Source of the DNA: Chrysogorgia sp. JL179-B06
Taxonomy: Eukaryota; Cnidaria; Anthozoa; Scleralcyonacea; Chrysogorgiidae
Length of the DNA stretch: 64,000 bases
Direction: 5' to 3'
Assembly: GCA_035772405.1 (NCBI GenBank)
Contig: JAYKKM010000193.1
Coordinates: 2,193,501-2,257,500, forward strand
Below are positions 20,868 to 32,754 of this stretch, in pieces. Under the pieces are notes generated by a model. It saw only the letters and a program-made list of their open reading frames with translations. It was not told the DNA's origin and ran no database searches. The number at the start of each line of letters is the position of its first letter. Positions within the stretch are counted from its first letter, which is position 1. The translations under genes were made by a program, and so were the position numbers.

Positions 20868-21455
20868 CACAATTGCTGTTACAGAACCGTAGTTTGTGTT
20901 CTAAATTACGGTCGTCGTCGTTCGTATGAGTTCATCATGGTCATCACACTGGGAGATCGTCGGAATTTAGCCACTCGGCTGTTTCTTCAAGTTCAGCCAG
21001 CCCGTTGATACCATGGGGCGGCTTGAAAATAGGGCAGGAATTAATGATGTGTTGCACGGTCTGTGGGGAACCGCAGGTACAAGCGTCTGATGGTTCCGCC
21101 CCGATCTTGTAGAGGAAGGAGTAGGTCTTTCCCCAGCCAGTTCGTAGGCGATTCAACCTAACACACGCCTTCCTTGATAGCTGGTGGCCTAGGGGTTTGC
21201 AAGAGGGTTCGGTGATGTACTGGTGAAGGTTCGTAGACGACTCCACCCATATTTCTCTCCATCTATCGGCTACCCAGGATGGTGACAGTGGGAACTTCTT
21301 GCTGAAAACCTTGGACAACTGATTCATTTTAGCATCGTAAACGATCAGAGACAGATATTCTCTGTTGCTCACTGTAAGTGGTCCCTTCAAGATGGCCACC
21401 GCAAAATATTCCCAAACAATAGTTGCTCGATCCAGTCTTTATTTAGAGATCAGTG
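20868..21455. mobile_element. right arm of the outermost hAT-like MITE, interrupted by an RT fragment
   Basis: GTTACAGAACCGTAGTTTG, then after the insertion AAAACCTTGGACAACTGATTC, TTCAAGATGGCCACCG, AACAATAGTTGCTCGATCC and TTTAGAGATCAGTG. This is the partner of 15073-15303. Confidence 0.7.
20912..21304 (-). mobile_element. non-LTR retrotransposon C-terminal fragment with Cys/His knuckle
   Basis: The minus-strand open frame (stop near 20944) encodes SPSWVADRWREIWVESS, CVRLNRLRTGWGKTYSFLY, then CTCGSPQTVQHIINSC (C-x-C-x(8)-H-x(4)-C) and an acidic end. This zinc-knuckle-like segment is typical of the C-terminus of jockey/I-type retrotransposon polymerases. The fragment is about 390 bp, 5'-truncated and inserted in the MITE arm; the first residues of the open frame belong to the MITE. 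Confidence 0.75.
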
Positions 21456-21469
21456 GCCTGAATAATTTG

Positions 21470-23380
21470 GCAAGTGAAATAAGGACATGACCTTTATGTA
21501 AAAATACAGAACACCAAAATTTTGTTTTCAGACGCGCTTTAAACTTACTCGCTCGTTCGTATTACGACAGAAACAACTCGTGAACATAAAACCGTACTTC
21601 GCACTTTCCGTGCAGTAAAGCACTGCTAGCATAATTTTGAATTTTTGGCCGGTTTTATGTTTTTTTTGTCAAATGTATAATTAAATTACGCTTTTGTGTT
21701 TCAAAGTTTTTTTCAACTGTGGAAGTCTGGGACTAACTGGTCAGCGGTTAATGTTCAGGAGTACCCAGTCCTCGGCGCCTCGCTCTTAAAATCAAAACAA
21801 GATGGCGGCCCAGTGATCGTCACGACTCCCGAGATGCGAACTTGCAAATAGTTGAAGGCGAAGCAGGGCGTGAAGCAGAAATGTTCATTTGTTATATTAG
21901 GAGCCCTATGGCTATATCTATTACCAGAAAAATTTGAGTAACAGAAACATGTGTTAACTGCTTTTATCTTGATTCAGATGCCCAAAAACATACGAGTCCT
22001 CATATTGTATGCCTTTATTTCTTTAAATAAAAGAAAGCATTTTTTTAAACCAGAAAGGTATAATTTTGACTAAAAACGAGCATAATTTGAGCATTTTTTG
22101 GACAAAAAACGAGCATTGCTAGTAGCAGAAAATGCCAGTTTTACTAGCACAATCGGGAAAGGCCTAGAGGGGGTACGGGAAGTAAAACATAGCACTACAT
22201 CGTCACAGAGACACTTCAAGTCTCCGCGGGAATAACTCGATGACGACTAACACTGGGAAAGTAAACTCACTTAAAATGAGAGCCAAGCTTGTTGAAGCTA
22301 TGGCGTCTAAAGCAGACTCGATTCATTCCTCCAAAATTCGTCCTTTTTAATGGCGGATACTAAAAGGTTAACTTTATATTATCTTTTCATTTCTACTGGC
22401 TAGTGAGTTGTTTCCTAAACAATGGGTATATAATAAACAATGTTTAAGAATGGGTAATAAACAATGTTTTTCGACGAATTTCAAAATCACACTTTGCACC
22501 ATTGGCATTACTACATAATTGGCATTATTTATATCTTTAACTTTGGAGAACTATGCCGACTTGAACAGAAATAAGGTCATAAATAAGCTAATTGCAACCA
22601 ATAAAGCATGTTTATTTAACTGTATTCTGCAAACAAATACTATACAAGAATTTTCTAGTAATTTGTCATATAATATAGTTGCTAACATTAGTAACTGTCA
22701 GTGTCACTGTAGTAATACTAATGCTTGTGGTGTGAATACAAATTAGGCCATAATATATACAAGCACAAACTATGGACAACCCAGAGACAGAGACTGGAAA
22801 CCCTATATATAGTCGGTTGTGTTTTCTGATTAATGAAAAATTGCAACACAATCAGTTTTATCACAGTGCATTTTAAAGCTCGACATCCAACCAAATGACT
22901 CCATTATAATATAAATATTTCAAACGACTCCATTATTATAATATAAATATTTCGCCAGAGACTTTGAATGTCTCATACAAAAACAAGTGATAGCATCAGC
23001 TCGAAATTAACGTAATACTCATGCGTGTGAGGTGAGCCTCCATTCCCTGCTGCTGTCTCTGCATTGTCTATTACTATAGTCTATGCGGCTCAAAACAAGT
23101 TAACATATAAGTGCTTGTTGTTAGTCGAAATGATATACAAAAGACGTTTATAAATTCGATATATATATATATATACATAAACAACTATACAATATAATAT
23201 ATATTGTATAAAAAACCTGCGATTCCAGGAGTTTCACAAGATTCAACCTACAGTGCTTCAGCTTGTGATATATTGATATTATTATTTATTTCATAAACAT
23301 TAGTGTGATATTCAGAATTTTTGGCCACTGAGAAAAATCGTATTTCAACACACGTAGAAATCCGATATTTTTACGTGTGT
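21470..23380. other. gene-poor AT-rich DNA
   Basis: No supported gene. Features seen: a direct repeat of CTCCATTATAATATAAATATTTC near 22898-22955 and an (AT)n tract at 23160-23175. Confidence 0.5.
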
Positions 23381-23384
23381 TTAA

Positions 23385-23858
23385 AGTGCCTATGACACGA
23401 AAATTAAGTTTGTCTTATATGAAAGAACACTTAAAATGACAGAGTAACATCTTTTGTAGTTTTTCGTTTTCTTGCTTCGTTGCTGAGATATTTCAGTTTG
23501 TATCATATGCAAATGACAATGGCGTGACGTACACGTGCATAATGACTTATCAGAGAAGGCTATTTATCTTTGCTAATATAAAACCAAATTTAATTTGAAT
23601 GAAGCATGTGCGTGAGTACTTCCCACAACACGTAACATGTACAATTTAAAGTGATTTTGTGTGATAATAATAAAGATATATAACCTTCTCCGATAAGTCA
23701 TTATGCACGTGTACGTCACGCCATTGTCATTTGCATATGATACAAACTGAAATATCTCAAGAACGAAGCAAGAAAACGAAAATCTACAAAAGATGTTACT
23801 CTGTCATTTTAAGTGCTCTTTCATATAAGACAAACATAATTTTCGTGTCATAGGCACT
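23385..23858. mobile_element. 474-bp TTAA (Kolobok-like) MITE with about 200-bp arms
   Basis: TTAA at 23381-23384 and 23859-23862. TIR AGTGCCTATGACACGAAAAT, with the arms extending through ATGACAGAGTAACATC, GAAATATCTCA and GCAAATGACAATGGCGTGACG. The terminus shares TGACACGAA with the Kolobok copy at 15635-19511. Confidence 0.85.
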
Positions 23859-23938
23859 TTAAGATATCGTTTCAGCGTCCAATGATTATCTTTTCGAGTG
23901 AAGTAAAAATTAATTCTCAATTTAGAATGTCCGTGTTA

Positions 23939-24649
23939 TGCACTAGTCAATTGAAAGTTGAAACCCCTGACCCCTACCCACGGGACTATGCGTGTTTTAA
24001 CGGGAATTTGCCGGGGAAATATAAGGTTTTAACAAACATCGATCTTTTGGTAGCCGGGATTTTAACACTGACCACTGACATGAAAAAGCGGGGATGATCA
24101 ACCTCGTTCCCAGGGCATTTTGCCTCCACGGCGGAAGGTCGGCGAAAATGGCCCATTCTATAATCCGATTGGTTTTCATAAAACTCAATTAATCCAGCGA
24201 GTATAATTTATTCATCTAACTCTGAATGCTGTCTTCAAATTTTACAGCAAATCAGAAGTGATAGCTTTCGCTAAATTGGATATATGTTTTTCATATCTTT
24301 TGTAAGAAATAACCATGGATGTATGATGGATTATTAAGCTTGTTAGCTGCTTTTATGCCTACGAATGCATAAGAAGGGTTTGTGGCTCTGCCCGAAGTGC
24401 AAGCCTACTGTATGCGCAAAAAAATCAGTTTTGAAAGAACAGTTATTAAAAGACGAAATGAGCAAAACAAATAGAAAGCCTTAATATTTTTTTATGTTAA
24501 ATCAGGTCAAACTAAATCTTTATGCCCGGGTAGCCGGGTATTTTAACAACTGAACGGTATTTTTGAGCCGGGTTTTTAACACTCGTGAAATGTTAAAATC
24601 CCCGCATGGTCCCGGGCGTCGGGGTCCGTAGTTTCAATTGACTAGTGCA
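23939..24649. mobile_element. 711-bp TIR element with TA duplication
   Basis: Ends TGCACTAGTCAATTGAAA and TTTCAATTGACTAGTGCA between TA dinucleotides (23937-23938, 24650-24651). Subterminal AACCCCTGACCCC / GTCGGGGTCC and GGGACTATGCG / CGCATGGTCCCG are inverted. TTTTAAC/GTTAAAA motifs recur inside. A CAACCTCGTTCCCAGGGC block sits at 24102. The TA duplication suggests a Tc1/mariner-like origin. Confidence 0.7.
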
Positions 24650-24669
24650 TAATGTTTATGAAATAAACA

Positions 24670-24795
24670 TAATAATATACAAGGATGCTTAGAAATATGA
24701 AATTTATCTCGTGAGAACAGGATATCGCACTCGTTCGCTTGACTTACTTGTGAGATATCCTGTTCAACACTCGAAATAAATTTCATATTTCCGCA
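24670..24795. mobile_element. foldback MITE (AAATATGAAATTTATCTCG)
   Basis: AAATATGAAATTTATCTCGTG...GGATATCGC and GAGATATCCTGTTC...CGAAATAAATTTCATATTTCC are inverted. A related degenerate copy lies at 57520-57640. Confidence 0.65.
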
Positions 24796-25688
24796 CTCTA
24801 TAATGCAGTTGTTTTGAGAAGTTATTTTGGGGGTTTTTCCTATAATAAACGTCAAGATAACGTCATTCATAAATAGAATTCGTGATACGAAACAAAGAGA
24901 ACACTGTTGTCCGTCTAAAAAGCAACTATTTATAATCTGCCGTTCCTTCTGAATGAGGAGCGACGACGACGTCAATAATTGATCAGAGAGTTTCCTCCTG
25001 ATTTCAGCACGAGATTAGCTCCAGCTGTGTGCCTGTGCATGTCTGGAGGCTATATACTCAATATATATATATTCGCTTTGTTTTGGATGTAAAACTCTCG
25101 GGTAGTGATGTACACGTTTTGTGACGAAGGCAGTCAGCCGTAAGTGCGACAGTTTATTCATAAAGCTCTTTGTTTTATAGAGAGAGAGTCCGTATATAGC
25201 TAGCGGAGTTTAAAATAAAGTAAAATGGCATTTCACGAAAAGTATACCTATCCGAAACGCTTTGAAAATTCCAGTTGCGGACTAGTTTTATACACAAGTG
25301 TGTCGATCTTGGCGATCTTGACTTATTGTGTATTCGATACTATAACTGTATTCGATACATACAGTATATAACTGTAATCGATACTGTAAAACATGGCCGG
25401 ATAAAGATAACTTGACATGGATAAAGGGCAGCATCCTCCAGGCAACTTGCGTATACAAGGCGGAGCAATTATTTACAGTGACCGCAAGTCATACGTATTC
25501 TTTATGTTGGTGTCATGAATTTAATGTATATATGGTCAGTGGATTAATCAGTTACATTTTCTGATGACCAAGCGTATTCTTACGGCTTACGCAAAGTGGT
25601 TTGCCTTTAAGGGTTAATCTCTATTATGGCTGTTTACATTACATATATTCGTACATGTCTTAAATATTATCACACTTGCTGTATTGAT

Positions 25689-27953
25689 TTAGATTCTGCA
25701 TCGAGTTCCTGGCCTCACCCAGTGACATATTAATTTCACTTTAGCTGGGGTGAGTTGAGTGGCAATCGTGAGTACCAATTTCGGTTTATCCGGAATACGG
25801 ATTTTCATCGTGGCACTAACGATTCCTGTCACACCATAACCTCCACGAACTTTCGACACGTAGACACCAGAGCCAGAACTGCCTGCGGACGCGCTACATT
25901 GGCTGATGAGTATTTGGTGGTCGATAATTTTGCCGACACGACACGAAGAATGCCACATAGTCCTACCTCCTTTATCGCCAGGAAATCCATTGAACTTCAT
26001 CGACTTCAGGTGAAAGTCACCTTTCTGAGGAGTGAAATAGGAGCGACCGTGCCGGCGCTTGAGCCTTAAAACAGCAAAGTCATAAACAGCAGCAGACATG
26101 CGGTTTTGTGAGACTTTGCCGGCATTTTTCCAACCTTCGGGAACGAAGATTTTCGTGACTCGTATCCAATGAAATCCACCATTTCTTTGCAAAAAGCCTA
26201 AAAATGGAAATCAGAGCCTGTTTAGGAAAAACAGCACGGCCTAAATTTTAACACGGACAGCATAATTCATAAATGATGCAGCCTTGTTTTTATATCGGTT
26301 ATACAGGTGCCGATATAAAACATAAGCGTTGGCACCCCTAAATGCCGCGCTATTTTTGAAACAAATGGCAAACGCTCATCCGTATCGTGAAGACTAAATT
26401 CGTCAGCACATGTCTGTTCCAGTACTCGTAGGAAACTCCTGAGAACAACATGGATTCCGAACAAGCAAACGCGAACATAGAAGAATAAAGGAATGGTTTG
26501 GGAAGTCGAAGCGAAAGAAACATTACTATTAGCACTGTAGAACTGTGGCGCGGACGCCACGTGAGTGTAAGACTGCGCATGCGCAAGTGAAAACTTAACC
26601 CATGCTCGGCGATTTTTGGCAATTTTTTTGCTGCGCCGAAAAAAGCGGCACCCTCACCATGATTTAGGCCAAGCCGTGCCGCAAACGTTGTAGTGTAAAC
26701 GGGGCTTCGGCGGTATTTTATTTTTCCCAGGCGGCTTAATTAAATTCTAGATATGTTATAAAAGCACTGTCTTATGAATGTTTAGTTCTGGAACTATTTA
26801 GAAAATACCTTAATCTTAAAAAAAATACTGCCGATTGCATGCCAATCACATGAGGTTCACCACTTGAGCTGTATGAAACAAGCAATATTTAATTGTAGTG
26901 ACCGCAAATTTCAATAATTGCTTTTCATATCTCTCTCTTTGAGATCATTAACGCCATGAATTTACCCCCTGACTGAGGTGTGAAAGAGATTTGAAATATT
27001 TTCTCTTAAAGTAAACAGCTTCGAGAGAAAGAGAGCTTTTATTAGAAGCTATCAAAGGAAGAGGTTATTTCTGTCGGTTTATTTTTAACCTTAAAAAACG
27101 TATCTCTATTGTATAGTTATATTTTCGGCTGATAATCTTTTTGACCTAATTTTATTTTATTCGACATGTCCTTTTCAGCTTTTCTATTCAGGTGATTCAC
27201 TGAATTATACTTTACGGCCGACAACGACGATATATGCATGACACTGAATGATATTCATAAAAGATGAGCGCGGTTAAGATTAAAATATCCTTTCGCGCCA
27301 AAGTTTTGAATGAATTTCTCAACGCAAAATCGCTGAGCGCGGTTTTCACTTTTTAACGCGAGATGGAATCGGAATATTCTAAAATTAACGTTTTGCAGAA
27401 ACAGTTTTTCTAAAACCTGTCAAGTTTGTTCCGATGTGAACTTACCTACTTTAAGATAGGGTAACTTGTATTTCGATCGTTTACCATCGTGGACGCAATG
27501 AGCAGCAGTAAGGACATGCCTTTCACTTATCAGCGACCCAGTGCACTTGTTTGAAATGCGAACTGCACTTGAGAACGGGATGTTTTGCGTTTTAATAGTT
27601 CGAACCCTTTCAGTGACTCGCCAGTTCCCGTAATTTGGCGTATATAACGATCGCCGCTTTCGTCTAGGTTGCGGGTTAGAAATGTGTTTCGCGTTCAATC
27701 CCGTGTCCTTGAACTCTTCGACAATCGAATCTAGATCGAGCTTCGGGATGATGTTGTACATGGCTGGATTATCCGTGGCTATGTCCCAAGAAAATTTAGA
27801 ATCACCAAATTCTTGTGATCCGCCAGTTGCTTTGAGTTGGGCGACAGTGAGAAGATTTAGAAGTACGAAAAGCACCGAACTCAAATGACATTTATTTTGC
27901 TTTGTTGAGCGCATCACGGACGCAGACAGTTCTTCAATTCCAAGTGGAAACAT
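25689..27953 (-). CDS. secreted PRSS23/35-like serine protease, two exons
   Basis: Exon 1 is 27953 to 27446 and exon 2 is 26197 to 25689 (338 residues). The donor reads G/GTAAGT and the acceptor CATTTTTAG/GC; the junction restores KVG-FLQRNGGFHWIRV, a block also seen in PRSS23. ATG at codon 1 is possible, but Met14 directly precedes a signal-peptide core (SSVLFVLLNLLTVAQL, residues 25-40). A pro-region ends in RRKRRS (97-102), a furin-type site. The trypsin fold follows: His152 in TAAHC, Asp209 in YDFAVL, Ser277 in AGSSGSGVYV, so the triad looks complete. The GSSGSG context rather than GDSGGP is usual for this subfamily. Expected role: a secreted or matrix-associated peptidase of unknown substrate. 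A weak TATA-like TTATATTTAAT lies about 65-75 nt upstream of the first ATG (minus). No AATAAA was seen close to the stop. Confidence 0.88.
26198..27445 (-). other. intron of the serine protease gene
   Basis: Bounded by GTAAGT (27445) and TTTTTAG (26198) on the minus strand. The acceptor-proximal part (about 26214-26708) looks like a degraded MITE: GCACGGCCTAAAT is inverted against ATTTAGGCCAAGCCGTGC, and the right end carries AGTGTAAACGGGGCTTCGG. Open frames here (26267-26622 minus) are repeat translations. Confidence 0.7.
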
Positions 27954-27959
27954 CTCTCG

Positions 27960-30900
27960 CTCTGCTAATATCGTGCACTTGATGAAGTTAAAAATGGACT
28001 GGCCGACGTCGTTAACATTAAATATAACTTGTCAGCACTTGGTCAATTGACCATCCAAAACGTCTAGAATATTCGCTTGAACGAAATCTGCTGCTTTCGA
28101 TCATGCACTTCTATCTGGATACCAGTTATCTAAAATCCCAAATGGCAACAAGTTTTAACAGTCTCAGGAGACCTTTTCAACAGTCCGCTGTCAAGGCGAG
28201 AACTGATTATGGGTATATTTACGGTGCGGGTACTTATGTACACTTGGGTGCAACAAACATGGTTGGAATTGTATTCTAATGACAGCGGAGACAATTATCA
28301 TTTTCAAATTCCTAATCACTCTATTTATTGCGACAATATTTTACATTCCATAAATCAAACTCGTACGTGCTCAGAAACTCCGCGTTTTCCCTCACCGAAT
28401 TACCCCAAAGTTCAAAAGCACATATTTTGTTTACGAAATAACCAACAAGCTAATTGTGGGTAAAAGGGACCTTGGACGCTCTCAGGAAAACCGCACTTCA
28501 TCTTATCTAACTGAACTAAAAAATAACTCAGCTCTTCAGTAATTGGAATAAGAATGCGAAATCAGATCAGTCGCCAGTTGTAAACAAGTCATTATACGAA
28601 GACGTTAATGGCGAGCTGAAAGCGAAATTTTAAAAAAGAGATTAACAAGTAAGCTAAGTAAGTGACCATATTTGCGTCAACTTAAGCCCTGTTAACGCTT
28701 CGGTCTTCGGAATTATGTCTGTAGTGTACGTTTATCTCTTCGATCCTTGCAGTCGGAAATTATCTCTCCTCTAACGGTGAAGTGTATACCACAATAAATA
28801 TCAGCAGGTGTCGGAAAAGCCAGAAACACTTACTGGTCACCTCATGTACCTTAAACGAATTTGTCTTTTAACACCATTTGATAATAATTTGTGTTGACCA
28901 TAAACATAAAATGATTAAGGTTTAGTTTTATCCATATAAAGCTATGATATTTTACAAGATGTTACGCAAATTTAAAGTGCCAGTTTATTCCGTATGTCGT
29001 ACACGCTCGGCCTTAATGATGCTACAGCCACTTACAGCCCACTTTAAAAATTCCGTACTTTGTTCTAAGTCATTCATTACGGATCTGATAAAATCGTCTA
29101 TATAAGTGTTGCCCCACAATATATCATGCAAAATAAAAAAGGGTAAACCGCAAGTTCGGCTATCTCTCAGGTTGCCAATTAACAATAATAGAAAATATGC
29201 TATTTTTAATCAACCTACGCAACGTTCAGAAATCTCCCCGTTCCAGAGAAAACGAGCGAACAAAGCCCTCAATGATTAAAATTAGCCATAAGATATTAAA
29301 TCTAAAAAATTAAGGCGGAGAATGGCTTTCGTAAGATCTCCGTAAGATCTTCCCCCGTTAAAATCGCAGGCAATTGATTTCTTATCGATTATCGTGCATG
29401 CAGTCGTTTGATCGCTCGAGCAGAAATACCTCTGAAACAACAAGAAGTTTGCTTACCGTAGCACACGATGTATAGGTATATACCAGCCACGACCGGTGAT
29501 GTCTGCACTCTGCTAGTTTATATTCCCCCAACTTATAATGCACGGGAATTCCTGAAAAGATTTCGAGGCCAATATTTTCGCGTGTCGCAAACATGCGATG
29601 TACACGCAATGCGTCATCAGGTCGTTCGTTATTCTTCTGTTGATATTATTAATTGGTTCGTATGTCAACTGCTTTGATACTGTTAGTAGTGCTCGTTGCC
29701 AGAACGATGAAAGATCGTCTGCAGGAAACCAACGCAATCACTCCAACTGACGAGAAGACCAACGCTGCGTTCCATCAATTTAGCGAATAACAAAAAATAA
29801 TACATCATGGAAGTGCGGGAGTGCAGAACAATTGCGAAATGAAATATTAACGCGATCACTCAACGCCTTTCAGACATGCTCATGAAATAAAGGTATTTTC
29901 TCATTAAGCCATTTCGATTCGACAAATGATTTATGATTGCTCAAGACAAGCAAATTCTGTTTGCTCTTAATTTACTTATATATTTTTGATTCGGTTTGTT
30001 TACCTTCACGAGTACAACATTCGTTTAAATACTGAAACGGTACATGAGGTGCTTTACACGTTAACCTGTCAACTGCAGCTTTCCGTTTCACGCAGATGCA
30101 CTTGTAATCCAATCACACTTTGTTCAGTTTGGAGGGAGTCTTCAGTGGACTTCTGTCAAATCACTACAAGACAGAGGCTGAACAGCGGAATAAATATAAG
30201 TAGTAGCTCTGATTAAAAATCACCTTGTAACTATTGATTATGTTTACTTTAAGTCTGTAACTAAAGAGCAGGAGCAAAAATGCTCGCGATAATGCTCTAA
30301 GTGTTTCCTTCTTGGTAAGTGATAATGTGTTAAAACATTGGCGCGTGTTAAGACGATCGATAAATAGCAAGACGTGAAAGTGGTCTTGAACTGTTGAGTG
30401 TTTATTTGCTAAAGTGCTGAGAGGTGGCGAAGGCCTGCGAAAGTACTGCAGTTCCTTCGTGTCGGGATACATGAGATAAATATCGATCCGATGAGACTCG
30501 TATACTGACGACTACAACGAAGATCACAGCAACATGTCATCAAGGGGGAAACTATGTATAAGAACCGGCGGACTCATGTCAAGTGTATAGCTCTATGTGA
30601 TATAATATAATTAATATAGGACAACCCTTTCAAGAAGTGTTAGTGGAAATTAGTAAAGAATCTTTCACGACCTTCTCAATAACTCGATTAAAATTCTTGG
30701 AGGTTTAACGATAATTTCGCAGTACTAAAGAGGTGGAAGGATGTTGCGCAGACAATTAAAATTGAAGTAAAACCTGCAGGACGAGTGGTGTTCACAGCGT
30801 AGTTCTAACACGCTCACAGCCACAGGCTTTCCGGGGCACAATATCTCGAAGGGTATTGCATTAGTTTTCGGCAAAAATTCACAGTAGCACTAAATAAAAT

Positions 30901-32260
30901 TATTCCTTTGCGCTCCGAAAACACACCAAGAGCTGTGACGACGGTAAGAAGGTCTTACCATGGATATAGTTAAAGGACTGGACAGTAAACTAATGATCGC
31001 ATGGGGTGTTTCTAGCCCGCTGATTGGTTAGTCGGATTTTTCTCTTCGTTGAAAATGGTTGAAACCAGTTAAAAATTGTGATGTCATTGATGGAGTAAAT
31101 GTTCTTGATTTGTTGATGTTTTTAAGTGGAATTTGCGTCGACTGCTCTATATTCCACGTTCAGATAACTATTTTGGCATTTGAAATTATTTAACCTAATT
31201 ATAAAGCCAAAGCCAAGCTACGACTTGAGTGTTCGCGCTATTGATCTTTTTTAAACGTTTTCCATTTGGTTGCGAACAAACTGGCGTCCCAAAAAGTACT
31301 TCGTTTTGCTTGTAACCAGTAAAATGAGTCTAAAATGAGTCTTAATAGACAGATGTCTCATCGTAAAGTTGCTTTGTTATGTTTAGAAGCTTTATTGTTG
31401 GCTATAATTTGAATATCGCACGTTTTTTTTTAACTCATCAACCACAACTAGTCTAGGTTGTCACGCGTCGCTCACGCGTATTGTGCGACATTTGTCAGTT
31501 TTGGCACAGTTAGGTTTCACGCTTCGGTCCTGCGCTGAGATTTGTTAGAGTTATGGAAGAGAAATGTTATCAACTCTATCTGAAGAAGGACATGTCCGAA
31601 ACGTCGTCCATGAATATACGTAAGTACTCTTACTCAAGTATTTTTCGACACATTGTCATTGAAGTTCTCTTATTTCTCCTTTTCGTATTATATCCAGTTC
31701 TTTTTAGAACTTAGCAGCTTTCGTACGCTAAACGACGAGAATGAAGTGGAGTACTAAGACGACATCTATAAATATTCTAATAAAGTTGTTTGTGTTGCTT
31801 AATTGTGTGGAGACAGCGAAACTGACAAGGACAAAAGGGTGTTGGCGACGTTTCTTAATATAATACACTATCTCGCCTTTGGCGAGTAACATCATAGCGT
31901 TCAGAATAGGTTTTCAATTTGATGGCTAGACTATCTAATACGTGATAGATTTTAACACGTACTTCGCAGCTGCGTAGGCAATATTTCGAGGCTCAGTGAC
32001 AATCTCAAGATTCAAGAATTCAGAAATCCATTTAATCTCGTAATTCACATGGAAAGCTGATAAGAGAAAATAAATTGGATAAAGTGGCACGCTATAGGTT
32101 GCCAAACAATACGTAAAGGCGATAAATGGCGGTCAAGAAGCCTGAGAACTTTAGGCGGGGGGTTAGGGTTAGATTGAATCTTTAGGAGGGGAGTTTGGGT
32201 TAGGATTAGGAGTAAGAATATAGTGTTAGGATCTCTTGATTGAATTTTAAATGCATGTAA
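27960..32260. other. upstream intergenic DNA without recognised genes
   Basis: Low-repeat AT-rich sequence. Open frames of 60-102 codons (28209-28463, 28985-29185, 29382-30472) show no domain, signal peptide or splice signature. It may hold non-coding 5' exons or regulatory DNA of the protease. A CTGAAGA...GAAAC motif lies at 31580-31606 and a TTAGGG-like tract at 32155-32215. Confidence 0.5.
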
Positions 32261-32265
32261 TTTAA

Positions 32266-32750
32266 AGCCGGTTACTCCAGTCAAAATAGATCTTACTGAC
32301 TTTAGTTTATTTTCAAAGTTTCATCATTCAAATCAATTAAGTTAAAAAGATATCGAACGTTGAAGTTGGAGAGTTTGTCCAATTTCGACGCCATATTTGT
32401 TTCTCAAGTGTGACGTCACTGAGTGCTTCAACTCGTATTATAGTCATGAAGCTCCTCTACTTTCCCGCATGAGGAACTAAATAGTTTATTTCGACTAATT
32501 TTCATCCAAACAGCACTCACAACAGCTAACGCTATGTGATCGCCATCAAAGCAACTCCACTGCCGACAAAGAAGTACTAAATGACATCATATTTTCAAAA
32601 CAAATATGGCGTCAAAATCATCAAATTTTCAACTTCGACTGGTCATATCTTCTTAAATAAATTGATAGGAATGCTGAAACTTTGGGATTAAACAAAAGTC
32701 AGTAAGATCATTAATATGAACTTCATTTGTATTTTGACTGGAGTACCTCT
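32266..32750. mobile_element. 485-bp TTAA (Kolobok-like) MITE
   Basis: TTAA at 32262-32265 and 32751-32754. Ends AGCCGGTTACTCCAGTCAAA and TTTGACTGGAGTACCTCT. The arms continue with TTACTGACTTT, AAAGTTTCA, GAACGTTGAAGTTG and the CGACGCCATATTTGTTT / AAACAAATATGGCGTC pair. Confidence 0.82.
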
Positions 32751-32754
32751 TTAA

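Noticed and set aside
15069..21463. TSD for the outermost MITE of the stack
   Set aside because: Flanks TTATAACC and GCCTGAAT do not match, so no duplication is claimed.
26267..26622. Minus-strand ORFs of 90-97 codons
   Set aside because: They lie in the protease intron inside a TIR-bearing repeat.
28209..28463. 84-codon open frame upstream of the protease
   Set aside because: Cys-containing but with no recognisable family or signal peptide; cannot be supported as an exon.
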